This document shows, one piece after another, positions 1-7,002 of a stretch of DNA of 64,000 bases. The notes under the pieces are model-generated. The model had not been told where the DNA came from, made no database searches, and saw only the letters and a list, made by a program, of their open reading frames with translations. Origin of the DNA: Pseudomonas sp. (GTDB lineage: Bacteria > Pseudomonadota > Gammaproteobacteria > Pseudomonadales > Pseudomonadaceae); assembly GCF_030690725.1 (NCBI RefSeq), contig NZ_JAUYGD010000038.1, positions 37,940 through 101,939 on the forward strand. Reading direction: 5' to 3'. The stretch's first letter is position 1; each line of letters begins with the position of its first letter. Both the position numbers and the translations under genes were made by a program.

Positions 1-752
1 TCCATGCCCAGTGCGCCTAGGGTAAAGCCGCTGTGCTCGACCTTGAATTGCTCGCCTGCGCCCTCGGCGAAGAACAGTGGTAGCAGGTGCTCGTCGCTGG
101 GGTGGTTGCGCACCGCAAAGGGCGCTTGTCGGCGGTAGTCCTGCAGAGCGGCGTGATCCTGCTCAGTCAGCTTCTCTACGATCCAGTCGCGAAACGCCTG
201 TGCCCAGGGCTCGATGACATCCGGGTCTGCGTGCCAGTCCAGTTCGCCAAGGTTATGGGTGATGCTGCCGGAGCCAATCAGTAGCACGCCTTGCGTGCGC
301 AAGCTGGCCAGGGCCTTGCCGACCTGACGTTGCAAGGCTGGGCCCTGCTGGCTGGGCAGGGAGACCTGCACCACGGGTATATCGGCTTGCGGGTACATCA
401 GCGACAGCGGCACCCAGACGCCGTGATCCAGCGGGCGCTCGGCGTCGAGCTGCGCTGGCAGGTTGGCGGCGGCCAGCAGTTGGAGTATGTCCGCCGCCAG
501 CGTTGGGTTGCCGGGCGCCGGGTATTGCACTTGATAGAGCTCGGCAGGAAAACCGCCAAAGTCATGCCAGGTTCGCGGTTGCGCCGCGCTGCCGACCCGC
601 AGCTCGTGGCTTTCCCAGTGCGCCGAAACCACCACAATGGCGCGCGGCTTGGGCAGTTGGCTGGCTAGGCGAGCCAGGGTAGGGCCGCTGGCGCCGGGTT
701 GCAGGGCCAGCATGGGTGAGCCGTGGGAGATAAACAGGCTGGGCAGTGACAT
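1..752 (-). CDS. ygiD: 4,5-DOPA dioxygenase extradiol family protein (YgiD-like), 3' end outside window
   Basis: Reading leftward from an ATG at 752, the frame stays open to base 1, so at least 250 residues are present and the C-terminus is outside the window. The N-terminus reads MSLPSLFISHGSPMLAL, followed by VVVSAHWESH and later IGSGSITHNLGELDW. These are the conserved His-containing blocks of the LigB-type class III extradiol dioxygenases, which use a zinc or iron centre to open catechol rings. YgiD opens L-DOPA, but the physiological substrate in Pseudomonas is not known. It is divergent from tpm across about 170 bp. Confidence 0.85.
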   Translation of the reverse strand, partial: MSLPSLFISHGSPMLALQPGASGPTLARLASQLPKPRAIVVVSAHWESHELRVGSAAQPRTWHDFGGFPAELYQVQYPAPGNPTLAADILQLLAAANLPAQLDAERPLDHGVWVPLSLMYPQADIPVVQVSLPSQQGPALQRQVGKALASLRTQGVLLIGSGSITHNLGELDWHADPDVIEPWAQAFRDWIVEKLTEQDHAALQDYRRQAPFAVRNHPSDEHLLPLFFAEGAGEQFKVEHSGFTLGALGM

Positions 753-923
753 GGCAGACTCCTGATGGATTCCTTGCATCTTCTATCAGCCAATCTGTGC
801 ATAAAAGCGCAAAAGCTAAGGTGTTTTGATCGTTTTAATAGATGGGTTGGTGCAGGCGGAATCCCTTGGCCTTATTGGCCGCGTTGCGGCACGATCCTCA
901 GTTGATTATTTACAGGAGGCGGT

Positions 924-1580
924 ATGCACGCAGAATTCTGGCAGGCGCGTTGGGCGAGCAGTGAAATCGGCTTTCATCTGCCTGAGGTCAATCCTTACCT
1001 GCAGCAGCACTGGCCGGCGCTGGGTTTGCCGGAAGGTGCGCGGGTGCTGGTGCCGCTGTGTGGCAAGAGCCTGGACCTGGCCTGGTTGGCGGGGCAGGGC
1101 TATCAGGTGGTCGGTGTTGAGCTGGCGCAGCGTGCGGTGGAGGACTTCTTCGCCGAGCATAAGCTGCAGCCGGAGGTCAGCGAAGTGGGTGCTTTCAGGC
1201 TGTATCGGGCTGGCACTGTGGAGATCTACTGCGGTGATTTCTTTGCCCTGACGGCTCAGCAGCTTGCCGGCTGCACCGCACTGTATGACCGCGCTGCACT
1301 GATTGCATTGCCGCCAGAGATGCGCGCTCGTTATGTGGCGCACCTGGCGAAGATTCTACCCAGCGGCTGCCAGGGGTTACTGGTGAGCCTGGATTATGAC
1401 CAGGCGCAGATGGACGGGCCGCCCTTCGCTGTGACGAATGACGAGGTGCAGCGGCTGTTTACGCCCGATTGGCAGTTAGAGGAACTGGCGTGCGGCGATG
1501 TGCTGGGCGACAACTGGAAGTTCCTCAAGCGCGGCCTTGAGCGCCTGGATGAGCGCGTCTATCGCTTGTGTAAGGCCTGA
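924..1580 (+). CDS. tpm: Thiopurine S-methyltransferase
   Basis: This 218-residue SAM-dependent methyltransferase matches bacterial TPMT in length and motifs. It opens with [14 protein letters not shown], has the SAM-binding block [16 protein letters not shown] near residue 45, then [11 protein letters not shown] and a C-terminal [10 protein letters not shown]. The family methylates thiopurines and, in Pseudomonas, tellurite and selenite derivatives. The start has a strong GGAGG ribosome site. It is convergent with htpX across a shared hairpin terminator. Confidence 0.93.
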   Translation: MHAEFWQARWASSEIGFHLPEVNPYLQQHWPALGLPEGARVLVPLCGKSLDLAWLAGQGYQVVGVELAQRAVEDFFAEHKLQPEVSEVGAFRLYRAGTVEIYCGDFFALTAQQLAGCTALYDRAALIALPPEMRARYVAHLAKILPSGCQGLLVSLDYDQAQMDGPPFAVTNDEVQRLFTPDWQLEELACGDVLGDNWKFLKRGLERLDERVYRLCKA

Positions 1581-1591
1581 AGCCGGAAAAG

Positions 1592-1619
1592 AAAAAGGCG
1601 GCCCGTGGGCCGCCTTTTT
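1592..1619. terminator. Bidirectional intrinsic terminator between tpm and htpX
   Basis: A GGCGGCCC-GT-GGGCCGCC stem is flanked by A5 on the left and T5 on the right, so it can end transcripts arriving from either of the two convergent genes. Confidence 0.85.
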
Positions 1620-1633
1620 CGTCTGCGTTGTAC

Positions 1634-2506
1634 TTAGCCGCGTTGACGCAGGGCTTCGATACGCACTTCCAGTGGCGGGTGGGTCATCAGCAGGCCAGCC
1701 AGGCCGCCCTTCAGGCCGCCGTTGATGCCGAAGGCGGTCAGGCTGTTAGGCATGGTGACCGGCACTTCCTGCTCGGCGCGCAGGCGCTGCAGGGCAGCGA
1801 TCATCGCGCCAGTGCCAGCCAGGCGGGCACCGGCTTCATCGGCCTTGAATTCGCGCTTACGCGAGAACCACATAACGATGATGCTGGCCAGGATGCCCAG
1901 AACAAGCTCGGCAAAGATGGTCGCTACGAAGTAGCCAATGCCTGGGCCGTCTTCGTTTTTCAGGATCACCTTGTCGACGAAGTTGCCGAAGATCCGCGCG
2001 AAGAACATCACGAAGGTATTCACCACGCCCTGGATCAGCGCCAGGGTGACCATGTCACCGTTGGCCACGTGGCCGATTTCGTGTGCCAGTACGGCGCGTA
2101 CTTCGTCAGGCGAGAAACGCTCCAACAGGCCTTGGCTGACCGCTACCAGGGCGTCGTTCTTGTTCCAGCCGGTGGCGAAAGCGTTGGACTCATAGGCCGG
2201 GAAGATACCGACTTCCGGCATCTTGATCCCGGCTTCGCGGGATAGCTCTTCTACGGTCTGCAGCAGCCACTGTTCGTGACGGGTGCGTGGCTGGGTGATG
2301 ATTTCGGTCTTGGTGCTCATCTTCGCCATCCACTTGGACAGGAACAGCGAAATCAGCGAACCGGCGAAACCGAACACGGCGCAGAAAACCAGCAGGCTGC
2401 CATAGTTCTGGCCGGTAAAGCGGTCGACCCCGAGCAACTTCAGGGTGATGCTGGCGATGATCAACACCGCAACGTTGGTGGCCAGGAACAGCATAATGCG
2501 CATCAT
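1634..2506 (-). CDS. htpX: Membrane metalloprotease HtpX
   Basis: This 290-residue M48-family zinc protease begins with a hydrophobic segment ([19 protein letters not shown]) and a second one near residue 40. The zinc site [11 protein letters not shown] lies near residue 140, followed by further membrane segments and a glutamate ligand in [10 protein letters not shown]. HtpX degrades damaged inner-membrane proteins alongside FtsH. Length and N-terminus match E. coli HtpX closely. I saw no convincing heat-shock sigma-32 promoter in the 145 bp upstream. Confidence 0.96.
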   Translation of the reverse strand: MMRIMLFLATNVAVLIIASITLKLLGVDRFTGQNYGSLLVFCAVFGFAGSLISLFLSKWMAKMSTKTEIITQPRTRHEQWLLQTVEELSREAGIKMPEVGIFPAYESNAFATGWNKNDALVAVSQGLLERFSPDEVRAVLAHEIGHVANGDMVTLALIQGVVNTFVMFFARIFGNFVDKVILKNEDGPGIGYFVATIFAELVLGILASIIVMWFSRKREFKADEAGARLAGTGAMIAALQRLRAEQEVPVTMPNSLTAFGINGGLKGGLAGLLMTHPPLEVRIEALRQRG

Positions 2507-2651
2507 GGTGTATTGAGACTCCTCACGGGAAACATCTATCAGGCCGCTGAAAACCCTGTTTTGGCTGCTTCGCCTGATTTTTCAACGGCCACTATTGGTT
2601 ATGACGGCTATATAAGGGCGCACCCCCCGGCACTTCAACCTGGCGACTATT

Positions 2652-3104
2652 TCAAACTATGTCGCTTGCGCCGTTTAGGTTGGATTCGAACAGCAGGCGG
2701 GTGAGGCGGGCAACGCGTTCGCCATGCCGTTGGCCCAGTGCTTCGCGCAGCTGAAAGGCCAGCGTGGCGTGCACGCGGCGCACGCTAGGCGGTAAGGCAT
2801 CACCCTCGCGCAGGGCATGGGGTACGCCGCGAGTCAGGCGTAGAAAGCCCTTTTCGCTGAGTACGGCTTGATCCAGGGCGTCGTAGCCGATGGTGGAGTC
2901 GAAGCGGATATAGCCTTCCTCGGCCAGCCACAGCAGGGCGCCTAAGCAGCTTTGATGACGTGGCGTGGGCAGGCCGAATTCGTCGGGCTCTTCACGGCCG
3001 ATCAGGTCTTCGACATACAGTGCTGATTTGCTCGGAAACGCCTGGTACAGGGTCAGCATGCCGGCGGCGGCATCCTTGTAGAAGTCGTCGATCTGCAGGT
3101 CCAT
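2652..3104 (-). CDS. Conserved hypothetical protein coupled to an SDR gene
   Basis: I chose the ATG at 3104 (MDLQIDDFYKDAAAGML), which overlaps the stop of the upstream SDR gene as TGATG and gives 150 residues. A longer in-frame extension into the SDR gene is possible but would create a 60-nt overlap. The protein is acidic at its N-terminus, has no signal peptide or membrane segment, and contains the block CLGALLWLAEEGYIRFDST, which resembles a winged-helix fold by eye. No family was recognised. Translational coupling suggests co-expression with the SDR. Confidence 0.75.
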   Translation of the reverse strand: MDLQIDDFYKDAAAGMLTLYQAFPSKSALYVEDLIGREEPDEFGLPTPRHQSCLGALLWLAEEGYIRFDSTIGYDALDQAVLSEKGFLRLTRGVPHALREGDALPPSVRRVHATLAFQLREALGQRHGERVARLTRLLFESNLNGASDIV

Positions 3105-3847
3105 CAGAATTTGCCAATCATTGAGGTTGGAAGGTAAGGCAGCACGCGGCCCAGCAGCGCCCAAGGCCAGCCAGGCACGTAGGCGCTGACACGGCGTTTG
3201 TCGATGTGCTTGGCGATCAGCGCCGCGCCGCGTTCCACGCCAATCAGGAATGGCCGGCTGGCCATGTCGCTGTTCAGTGGCGTGTCGATAAAGCCCGGCA
3301 GCAGCAGGGTGGTGTCGATGTTCTTGCCCAGCAGCTCGGCGCGGGTTGCTTCCATATAGCTGATCAGGCCGGCCTTGCTCGCCGAATAGGCCGCCGTATG
3401 TGGCAGGCCGCGTTTGCCGGCGACTGAGGCGACGGCAACCAGATGGCCGTGGCCTTGCTGGCGAAACAGCGCACAGGCGGCATCCAGGCAGGCAATTGCG
3501 CCTATCAGATTGGTTTCCACGGTCAGTCGGGCGCGCTTGAAGTGGCCACCGCCGGCTTTACCGGTCAGGGCGATGCCTGCGTTGGCGATAATCCCGTCCA
3601 GCCCGCCGAGGGCATTAGCGGCCAGACCCACGGCATCCTGGCAAGCGTCGTAGTCGGTCACATCCAGCGGCAGCACCACTACCTTGCGCTGAAAGCGCGC
3701 CTGTAGCTCGGCGGCCAGCAGATGCAGGCTGTCTTCGCGGCGTGCGGCCAGCGCCAGGTCGTAACCCTTGGCCGCCAACTCGCGGGCCAGGGCGGCGCCG
3801 ATGCCAGAACTGGCGCCGGTCAGCAGATAGCGTTTGCCCTGGCTCAT
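3104..3847 (-). CDS. Short-chain dehydrogenase/reductase
   Basis: This is a 247-residue classical SDR. The Rossmann nucleotide site TGASSGIGAALA is near residues 9-20, the structural NAG motif is in IIANAGIAL, the catalytic serine is in VAVASVAG and the YSASK active-site motif follows. The C-terminal third (PGWPWALLGRVLPYLP) is hydrophobic and could touch the membrane, as in SDRs acting on lipid-like substrates. The substrate cannot be told from sequence. It is co-transcribed with the small downstream gene. Confidence 0.88.
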   Translation of the reverse strand: MSQGKRYLLTGASSGIGAALARELAAKGYDLALAARREDSLHLLAAELQARFQRKVVVLPLDVTDYDACQDAVGLAANALGGLDGIIANAGIALTGKAGGGHFKRARLTVETNLIGAIACLDAACALFRQQGHGHLVAVASVAGKRGLPHTAAYSASKAGLISYMEATRAELLGKNIDTTLLLPGFIDTPLNSDMASRPFLIGVERGAALIAKHIDKRRVSAYVPGWPWALLGRVLPYLPTSMIGKF

Positions 3848-3859
3848 GGCTTGCTCCGA

Positions 3860-5071
3860 TTACTGTTGGTAAGTCTTGAGGAAGCTGCCGATGCGGCCGA
3901 TGGCCATTTCCAGCTCATCCACGCGCGGCAGGGTGACCACGCGGAAGTGATCTGGCCACGGCCAGTTGAACGCGGTGCCCTGAACGATCAGCAGTTTTTC
4001 CGAGAGCAGCAGATCCAGCACGAACTTCTCGTCGTTATGGATCGGACAGACCTTCGGGTCGATCTTCGGGAAGGCATACAGCGCGCCCATTGGTTTGACG
4101 CAGCTGACCCCGGGGATGTCGTTGAGCAGCTCCCAGGTACGGTTGCGCTGCTCCAGCAGACGGCCTTGCGGCAGCACCAGGTCATTGATGCTCTGGTAGC
4201 CGCCCAGTGCGGTCTGGATTGCATGCTGGCTCGGCACGTTGGCGCACAGGCGCATGTTGGCGAGGATGTCGATGCCTTCGATATAGCTCTGGGCGCGGTG
4301 CTTGGGCCCGGAAATCGCCACCCAGCCTGAGCGGAAACCCGCCACGCGGTAGGACTTGGACAGGCCGTTGAAGGTCAGGCAGAGCACGTCCGGGGCCAGG
4401 GAGGCGGTGCAGATATGCACGGCATCGTCGTAGAGGATCTTGTCGTAGATTTCGTCGGAGAACAGCACCAGGTTGTGCTGGCGCGCCAGTTCGACGATAT
4501 CCAGCAGCACTTCTTTGGAATACACCGCGCCGGTGGGGTTGTTCGGGTTGATCAGCACCAGGGCCTTGGTATTCGGCGTGATTTTGGCGCGCATGTCGGC
4601 GATATCGGGGAACCAGCCGGCCTGCTCATCGCACAGGTAATGCACCGGCTTGCCGCCGGCCAAGGCTACGGAGGCGGTCCACAGCGGATAATCGGGTGCC
4701 GGGATCAGCACTTCATCGCCGTTATTCAGCAGCGCCTGCATGGCCATCACTATCAGCTCGGACACGCCGTTGCCGAGGTAGATATCCTCGATGCCGACGC
4801 CTTCCACCTGCTTCTGCTGGTAGTACTGCATCACCGCCTTGCGCGCGCTGAACAAGCCCTTGGAGTCGCTGTAGCCCTGGGCTGTAGGCAGATTGCGGAT
4901 CACGTCCTGAAGGATTTCCTCAGGCGCTTCGAAACCGAACGGTGCCGGGTTGCCGATATTCAGCTTGAGGATGCGATGGCCTTCCTCTTCCAGGCGCTTG
5001 GCGTGCTTGAGCACCGGCCCGCGGATGTCGTAACAGACGTTGGCGAGCTTGTTCGATTTGCTGAACTGCAT
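3860..5071 (-). CDS. alaA: Alanine-forming aminotransferase, AlaA family
   Basis: This 403-residue fold-type I PLP aminotransferase has the PLP-binding lysine at residue 239 in FNGLSKSYRVAGFRSGW. It also has NPNNPTGAVY, the aspartate in LFSDEIYDKI and the substrate arginine in DHFRVVTLPR. The N-terminus KSNKLANVCYDIRGPVL and the length are characteristic of AlaA (YfbQ), which makes alanine from pyruvate and glutamate. The upstream sequence carries a 142-bp inverted-repeat element starting 33 bp from the start codon, which could affect its promoter. Confidence 0.92.
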   Translation of the reverse strand: MQFSKSNKLANVCYDIRGPVLKHAKRLEEEGHRILKLNIGNPAPFGFEAPEEILQDVIRNLPTAQGYSDSKGLFSARKAVMQYYQQKQVEGVGIEDIYLGNGVSELIVMAMQALLNNGDEVLIPAPDYPLWTASVALAGGKPVHYLCDEQAGWFPDIADMRAKITPNTKALVLINPNNPTGAVYSKEVLLDIVELARQHNLVLFSDEIYDKILYDDAVHICTASLAPDVLCLTFNGLSKSYRVAGFRSGWVAISGPKHRAQSYIEGIDILANMRLCANVPSQHAIQTALGGYQSINDLVLPQGRLLEQRNRTWELLNDIPGVSCVKPMGALYAFPKIDPKVCPIHNDEKFVLDLLLSEKLLIVQGTAFNWPWPDHFRVVTLPRVDELEMAIGRIGSFLKTYQQ

Positions 5072-5103
5072 ATTAAGTGATCCCGAATGGTGGAACGCCG
5101 CTG

Positions 5104-5245
5104 AGAGGGTGTTTACAAATTACTGCACTCGACCATGCAGCGTTGAAAGCAGCCTCAAAATGCTCATGTACAACTTGTACACTCCGCTTTTTCGGCTGCT
5201 TTCGCCTTGCCTGGCCATCGCTCGCTACTTTTGTAAACACCCTCT
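5104..5245. repeat. 142-bp inverted-repeat element, copy 1 (MITE-like)
   Basis: The ends are perfect 16-bp inverted repeats, AGAGGGTGTTTACAAA at 5104-5119 and its complement at 5230-5245. Inside them is a second pair, GAAAGCAGCC and GGCTGCTTTC. The centre is AATGCTCA followed by the palindrome TGTACAACTTGTACA and then CTCCGCTT. The whole element can fold into one long hairpin and has no coding capacity. It lies between alaA and msrB. A second copy of the same length and layout sits at 45398-45539. Confidence 0.8.
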
Positions 5246-5330
5246 GAATTACTCTGCAAAAAGACGCGATCTGACGAGCCTTGGCAGGTTGTAACGCCGG
5301 TGACAGACTGGGATCGAATGATACGTGGCA

Positions 5331-5366
5331 GCCCGACCTTGGCAAAGGTACTGGTCGGGCTTTTTT
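5331..5366 (+). terminator. Terminator-like hairpin in the msrB upstream region
   Basis: The arms GCCCGACC (5331-5338) and GGTCGGGC (5353-5360) are followed by six T residues. No plus-strand gene lies upstream to terminate, so the hairpin may end a short RNA or act as an attenuator in a long msrB leader. Around it, the 469-bp gap 5072-5540 holds the 142-bp element and three further hairpins but no convincing gene. Confidence 0.55.
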
Positions 5367-5373
5367 GTGCTCA

Positions 5374-5433
5374 GCACATCCATGTGCTTCACCCCTTCGG
5401 GGCTTGCGCGCAAAAACGCTCCCGGCGTTTTTG
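5374..5433 (+). other. Cluster of three hairpins upstream of msrB
   Basis: Three perfect short inverted repeats follow one another: GCACATCCATGTGC (5374-5387), CCCCTTCGGGG (5392-5402) and CAAAAACGC/GCGTTTTTG (5411-5433). They lie between the terminator-like hairpin and the msrB start. Their role is unknown; a structured leader or decayed repeat is possible. Confidence 0.45.
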
Positions 5434-5540
5434 TGGTGTGCCATCCATGGCCGCCACCCTGTGCGCCGTCGTGGCTCCCGCTGGGTCGTTGTCACGTGAT
5501 GTTGAATATCGTTTTGGCGTTTTTATTGAGGATTGTGACC

Positions 5541-5936
5541 ATGGACAAGCTGGAAAAACCCCTGGAAGCCTGGCGCGAAGAGCTTTCCGAGGAACAGTTT
5601 CACGTCTGCCGCCTGGGCGGCACCGAGCGCGCCTTTACCGGGCAGTATCACGACAGCAAGGTGCCGGGTATTTACCACTGCGCCTGCTGCCAGGCCGAAC
5701 TGTTCGACTCGGATGCCAAGTACGACTCTGGCAGCGGTTGGCCGAGTTATTTTCAGCCGGTCAGCAGCGAGGCCATCGCCAGTCTGGATGACTTCAATCA
5801 CGGCATGCACCGTATAGAAGTCAAATGCGCCAAGTGCGATGCTCACCTGGGGCATGTGTTCCCAGATGGGCCGGCGCCGACGGGGCTGCGTTATTGCATC
5901 AACTCGGCATCGCTTAAGCTGGTGCCGAAGGCTTAA
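5541..5936 (+). CDS. msrB: Peptide methionine-(R)-sulfoxide reductase MsrB
   Basis: I start at the ATG at 5541 ([15 protein letters not shown]), because upstream in-frame extensions run through the hairpin-rich leader and have no family match. The 131-residue protein reduces R-methionine sulfoxide in proteins. It has the two zinc CxxC pairs (CACC and CAKC), the family block [11 protein letters not shown] and the catalytic cysteine at residue 119 in [10 protein letters not shown]. Next to gpx and ospR it forms an oxidative-damage repair module. It has its own terminator at 5949-5973. Confidence 0.95.
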   Translation: MDKLEKPLEAWREELSEEQFHVCRLGGTERAFTGQYHDSKVPGIYHCACCQAELFDSDAKYDSGSGWPSYFQPVSSEAIASLDDFNHGMHRIEVKCAKCDAHLGHVFPDGPAPTGLRYCINSASLKLVPKA

Positions 5937-5948
5937 TGCCATTGCACA

Positions 5949-5973
5949 GGCCCGCTATCAGCGGGCCTTATTT
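5949..5973 (+). terminator. Intrinsic terminator after msrB
   Basis: The hairpin GGCCCGC-TATCA-GCGGGCC is followed by TTATTT. It separates msrB from the gpx-ospR operon and ends just before the gpx operator palindrome. Confidence 0.7.
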
Positions 5974-5977
5974 AGCA

Positions 5978-6005
5978 GCAATTAAATTGCATGCAATTTA
6001 ATTGC
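5978..6005. promoter_or_regulatory. 28-bp perfect palindrome, probable OspR operator
   Basis: The left arm GCAATTAAATTGCA is followed immediately by its exact complement, with no spacer. It sits 42 bp upstream of the gpx start codon, and the MarR/OhrR-type regulator gene ospR follows gpx in the same operon. AT-rich palindromes of this type are typical operators of the OhrR/MgrA branch, so autoregulation of gpx-ospR is inferred. Confidence 0.78.
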
Positions 6006-6046
6006 TCGCTATCTTGCGTCCATTCCCACTCCTCAGGATGACCAGC

Positions 6047-6532
6047 ATGAGCAACGCACTCTTCGATATTCCGGTTACTACCATCAAGGGCGAGCAGAAG
6101 ACCCTGGCCGATTTCGGCGGCAAGGCCGTGTTGGTGGTCAACACCGCCAGCAAGTGCGGTTTCACCCCGCAGTACAAGGGCCTGGAGAACGTCTGGCAGC
6201 AGTACAAGGACCAGGGCCTGGTGGTGCTGGGTTTCCCTTGCAACCAGTTTGGCAAGCAGGAGCCGGGCGATGAGGGTGCGATCAGCGAGTTCTGCGAGCT
6301 GAACTTCGGCGTGAGCTTCCCGCTGTTCAAGAAAGTCGATGTAAATGGCAGTGATGCCCACCCGCTGTTCGTCAACCTGAAGAAGAGCGCGCCGGGCCTG
6401 CTCGGTAGCCAGGGCATCAAGTGGAACTTCACCAAGTTTCTGCTGAGTGCCGATGGCACGGTGATCAAGCGTTTCGCCCCGACCACCAAGCCTGAAGACC
6501 TGACTGCCGAGATCGAAGCACTGCTGAAATGA
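6047..6532 (+). CDS. gpx: Glutathione peroxidase (thioredoxin-dependent Gpx type)
   Basis: The ATG at 6047 is preferred over the one at 6038 because an AGGA sits at the correct distance before it. The 161-residue protein has the peroxidatic cysteine at residue 37 in NTASKCGFTPQY (cysteine, not selenocysteine), the GFPCNQFGKQEPG block and the WNFTKFL tryptophan. Such enzymes reduce hydrogen peroxide and organic peroxides with thioredoxin or glutathione. The stop overlaps the ospR start as ATGA, so the two are translationally coupled and probably controlled through the palindrome at 5978-6005. Confidence 0.95.
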   Translation: MSNALFDIPVTTIKGEQKTLADFGGKAVLVVNTASKCGFTPQYKGLENVWQQYKDQGLVVLGFPCNQFGKQEPGDEGAISEFCELNFGVSFPLFKKVDVNGSDAHPLFVNLKKSAPGLLGSQGIKWNFTKFLLSADGTVIKRFAPTTKPEDLTAEIEALLK

Positions 6533-7002
6533 CCCAGGCCAGTCTGCACGCGGATGACGGGCTGCAGCTGGACAACCAGCTGTGTTTCAAGCTCTACGCC
6601 GCTTCACGGGCGGTGATCCGCGCTTACAAGCCGATGCTCGATCAGCTCGGCCTGACCTACCCGCAGTACCTGGCCATGCTGGTGCTGTGGGAGTGGCAGC
6701 AACAACCGCCGGTCTTGCCGACGGTTAAGGCCCTGGGTGAGCGCTTGCTGCTGGATTCCGGCACGCTAACGCCGTTGCTCAAGCGCCTGGAGCTGCAAGG
6801 CTTGCTGCTGCGTAAGCGTTCGGTCAGTGATGAGCGTGAGGTGCACCTGGCGCTGACCCCGGCCGGCTGCGCCTTGCGTGAGCAGGTGTTGCCGCTGAAA
6901 AGCCAGCTGCTGTGCGAGCGCGGGATTGATCTCGATCAGGTTGCCGCGTTGCGTAGCCAGGTCGGTGTGCTTCTTGATCAGTTTATGGTGCTTAACCACT
7001 GA
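6529..7002 (+). CDS. ospR: MarR/OhrR-family oxidative-stress regulator OspR
   Basis: This 157-residue winged-helix repressor has an N-terminal cysteine at residue 19 in [14 protein letters not shown], the position of the peroxide-sensing cysteine in OhrR-like proteins. The recognition region is [19 protein letters not shown] and the wing is [15 protein letters not shown]. Its place directly after gpx and convergent with a sagS-like kinase matches ospR of P. aeruginosa as recalled. It is expected to release its operator when the cysteine is oxidised. Its 3' end overlaps the convergent kinase gene by 25 bp. Confidence 0.9.
   Translation: MTQASLHADDGLQLDNQLCFKLYAASRAVIRAYKPMLDQLGLTYPQYLAMLVLWEWQQQPPVLPTVKALGERLLLDSGTLTPLLKRLELQGLLLRKRSVSDEREVHLALTPAGCALREQVLPLKSQLLCERGIDLDQVAALRSQVGVLLDQFMVLNH

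Noticed and set aside
2507..2651. Sigma-32 heat-shock promoter for htpX
   Set aside because: A GTTGAAA-like -35 can be found on the minus strand, but no CCCCAT-type -10 lies at the right distance.
5073..5495. Minus-strand open frame of 140 residues between alaA and msrB
   Set aside because: It runs through the 142-bp inverted repeat and the hairpins, has no recognisable family or ribosome site, and has an Arg/Pro/His-rich composition typical of a shadow frame.
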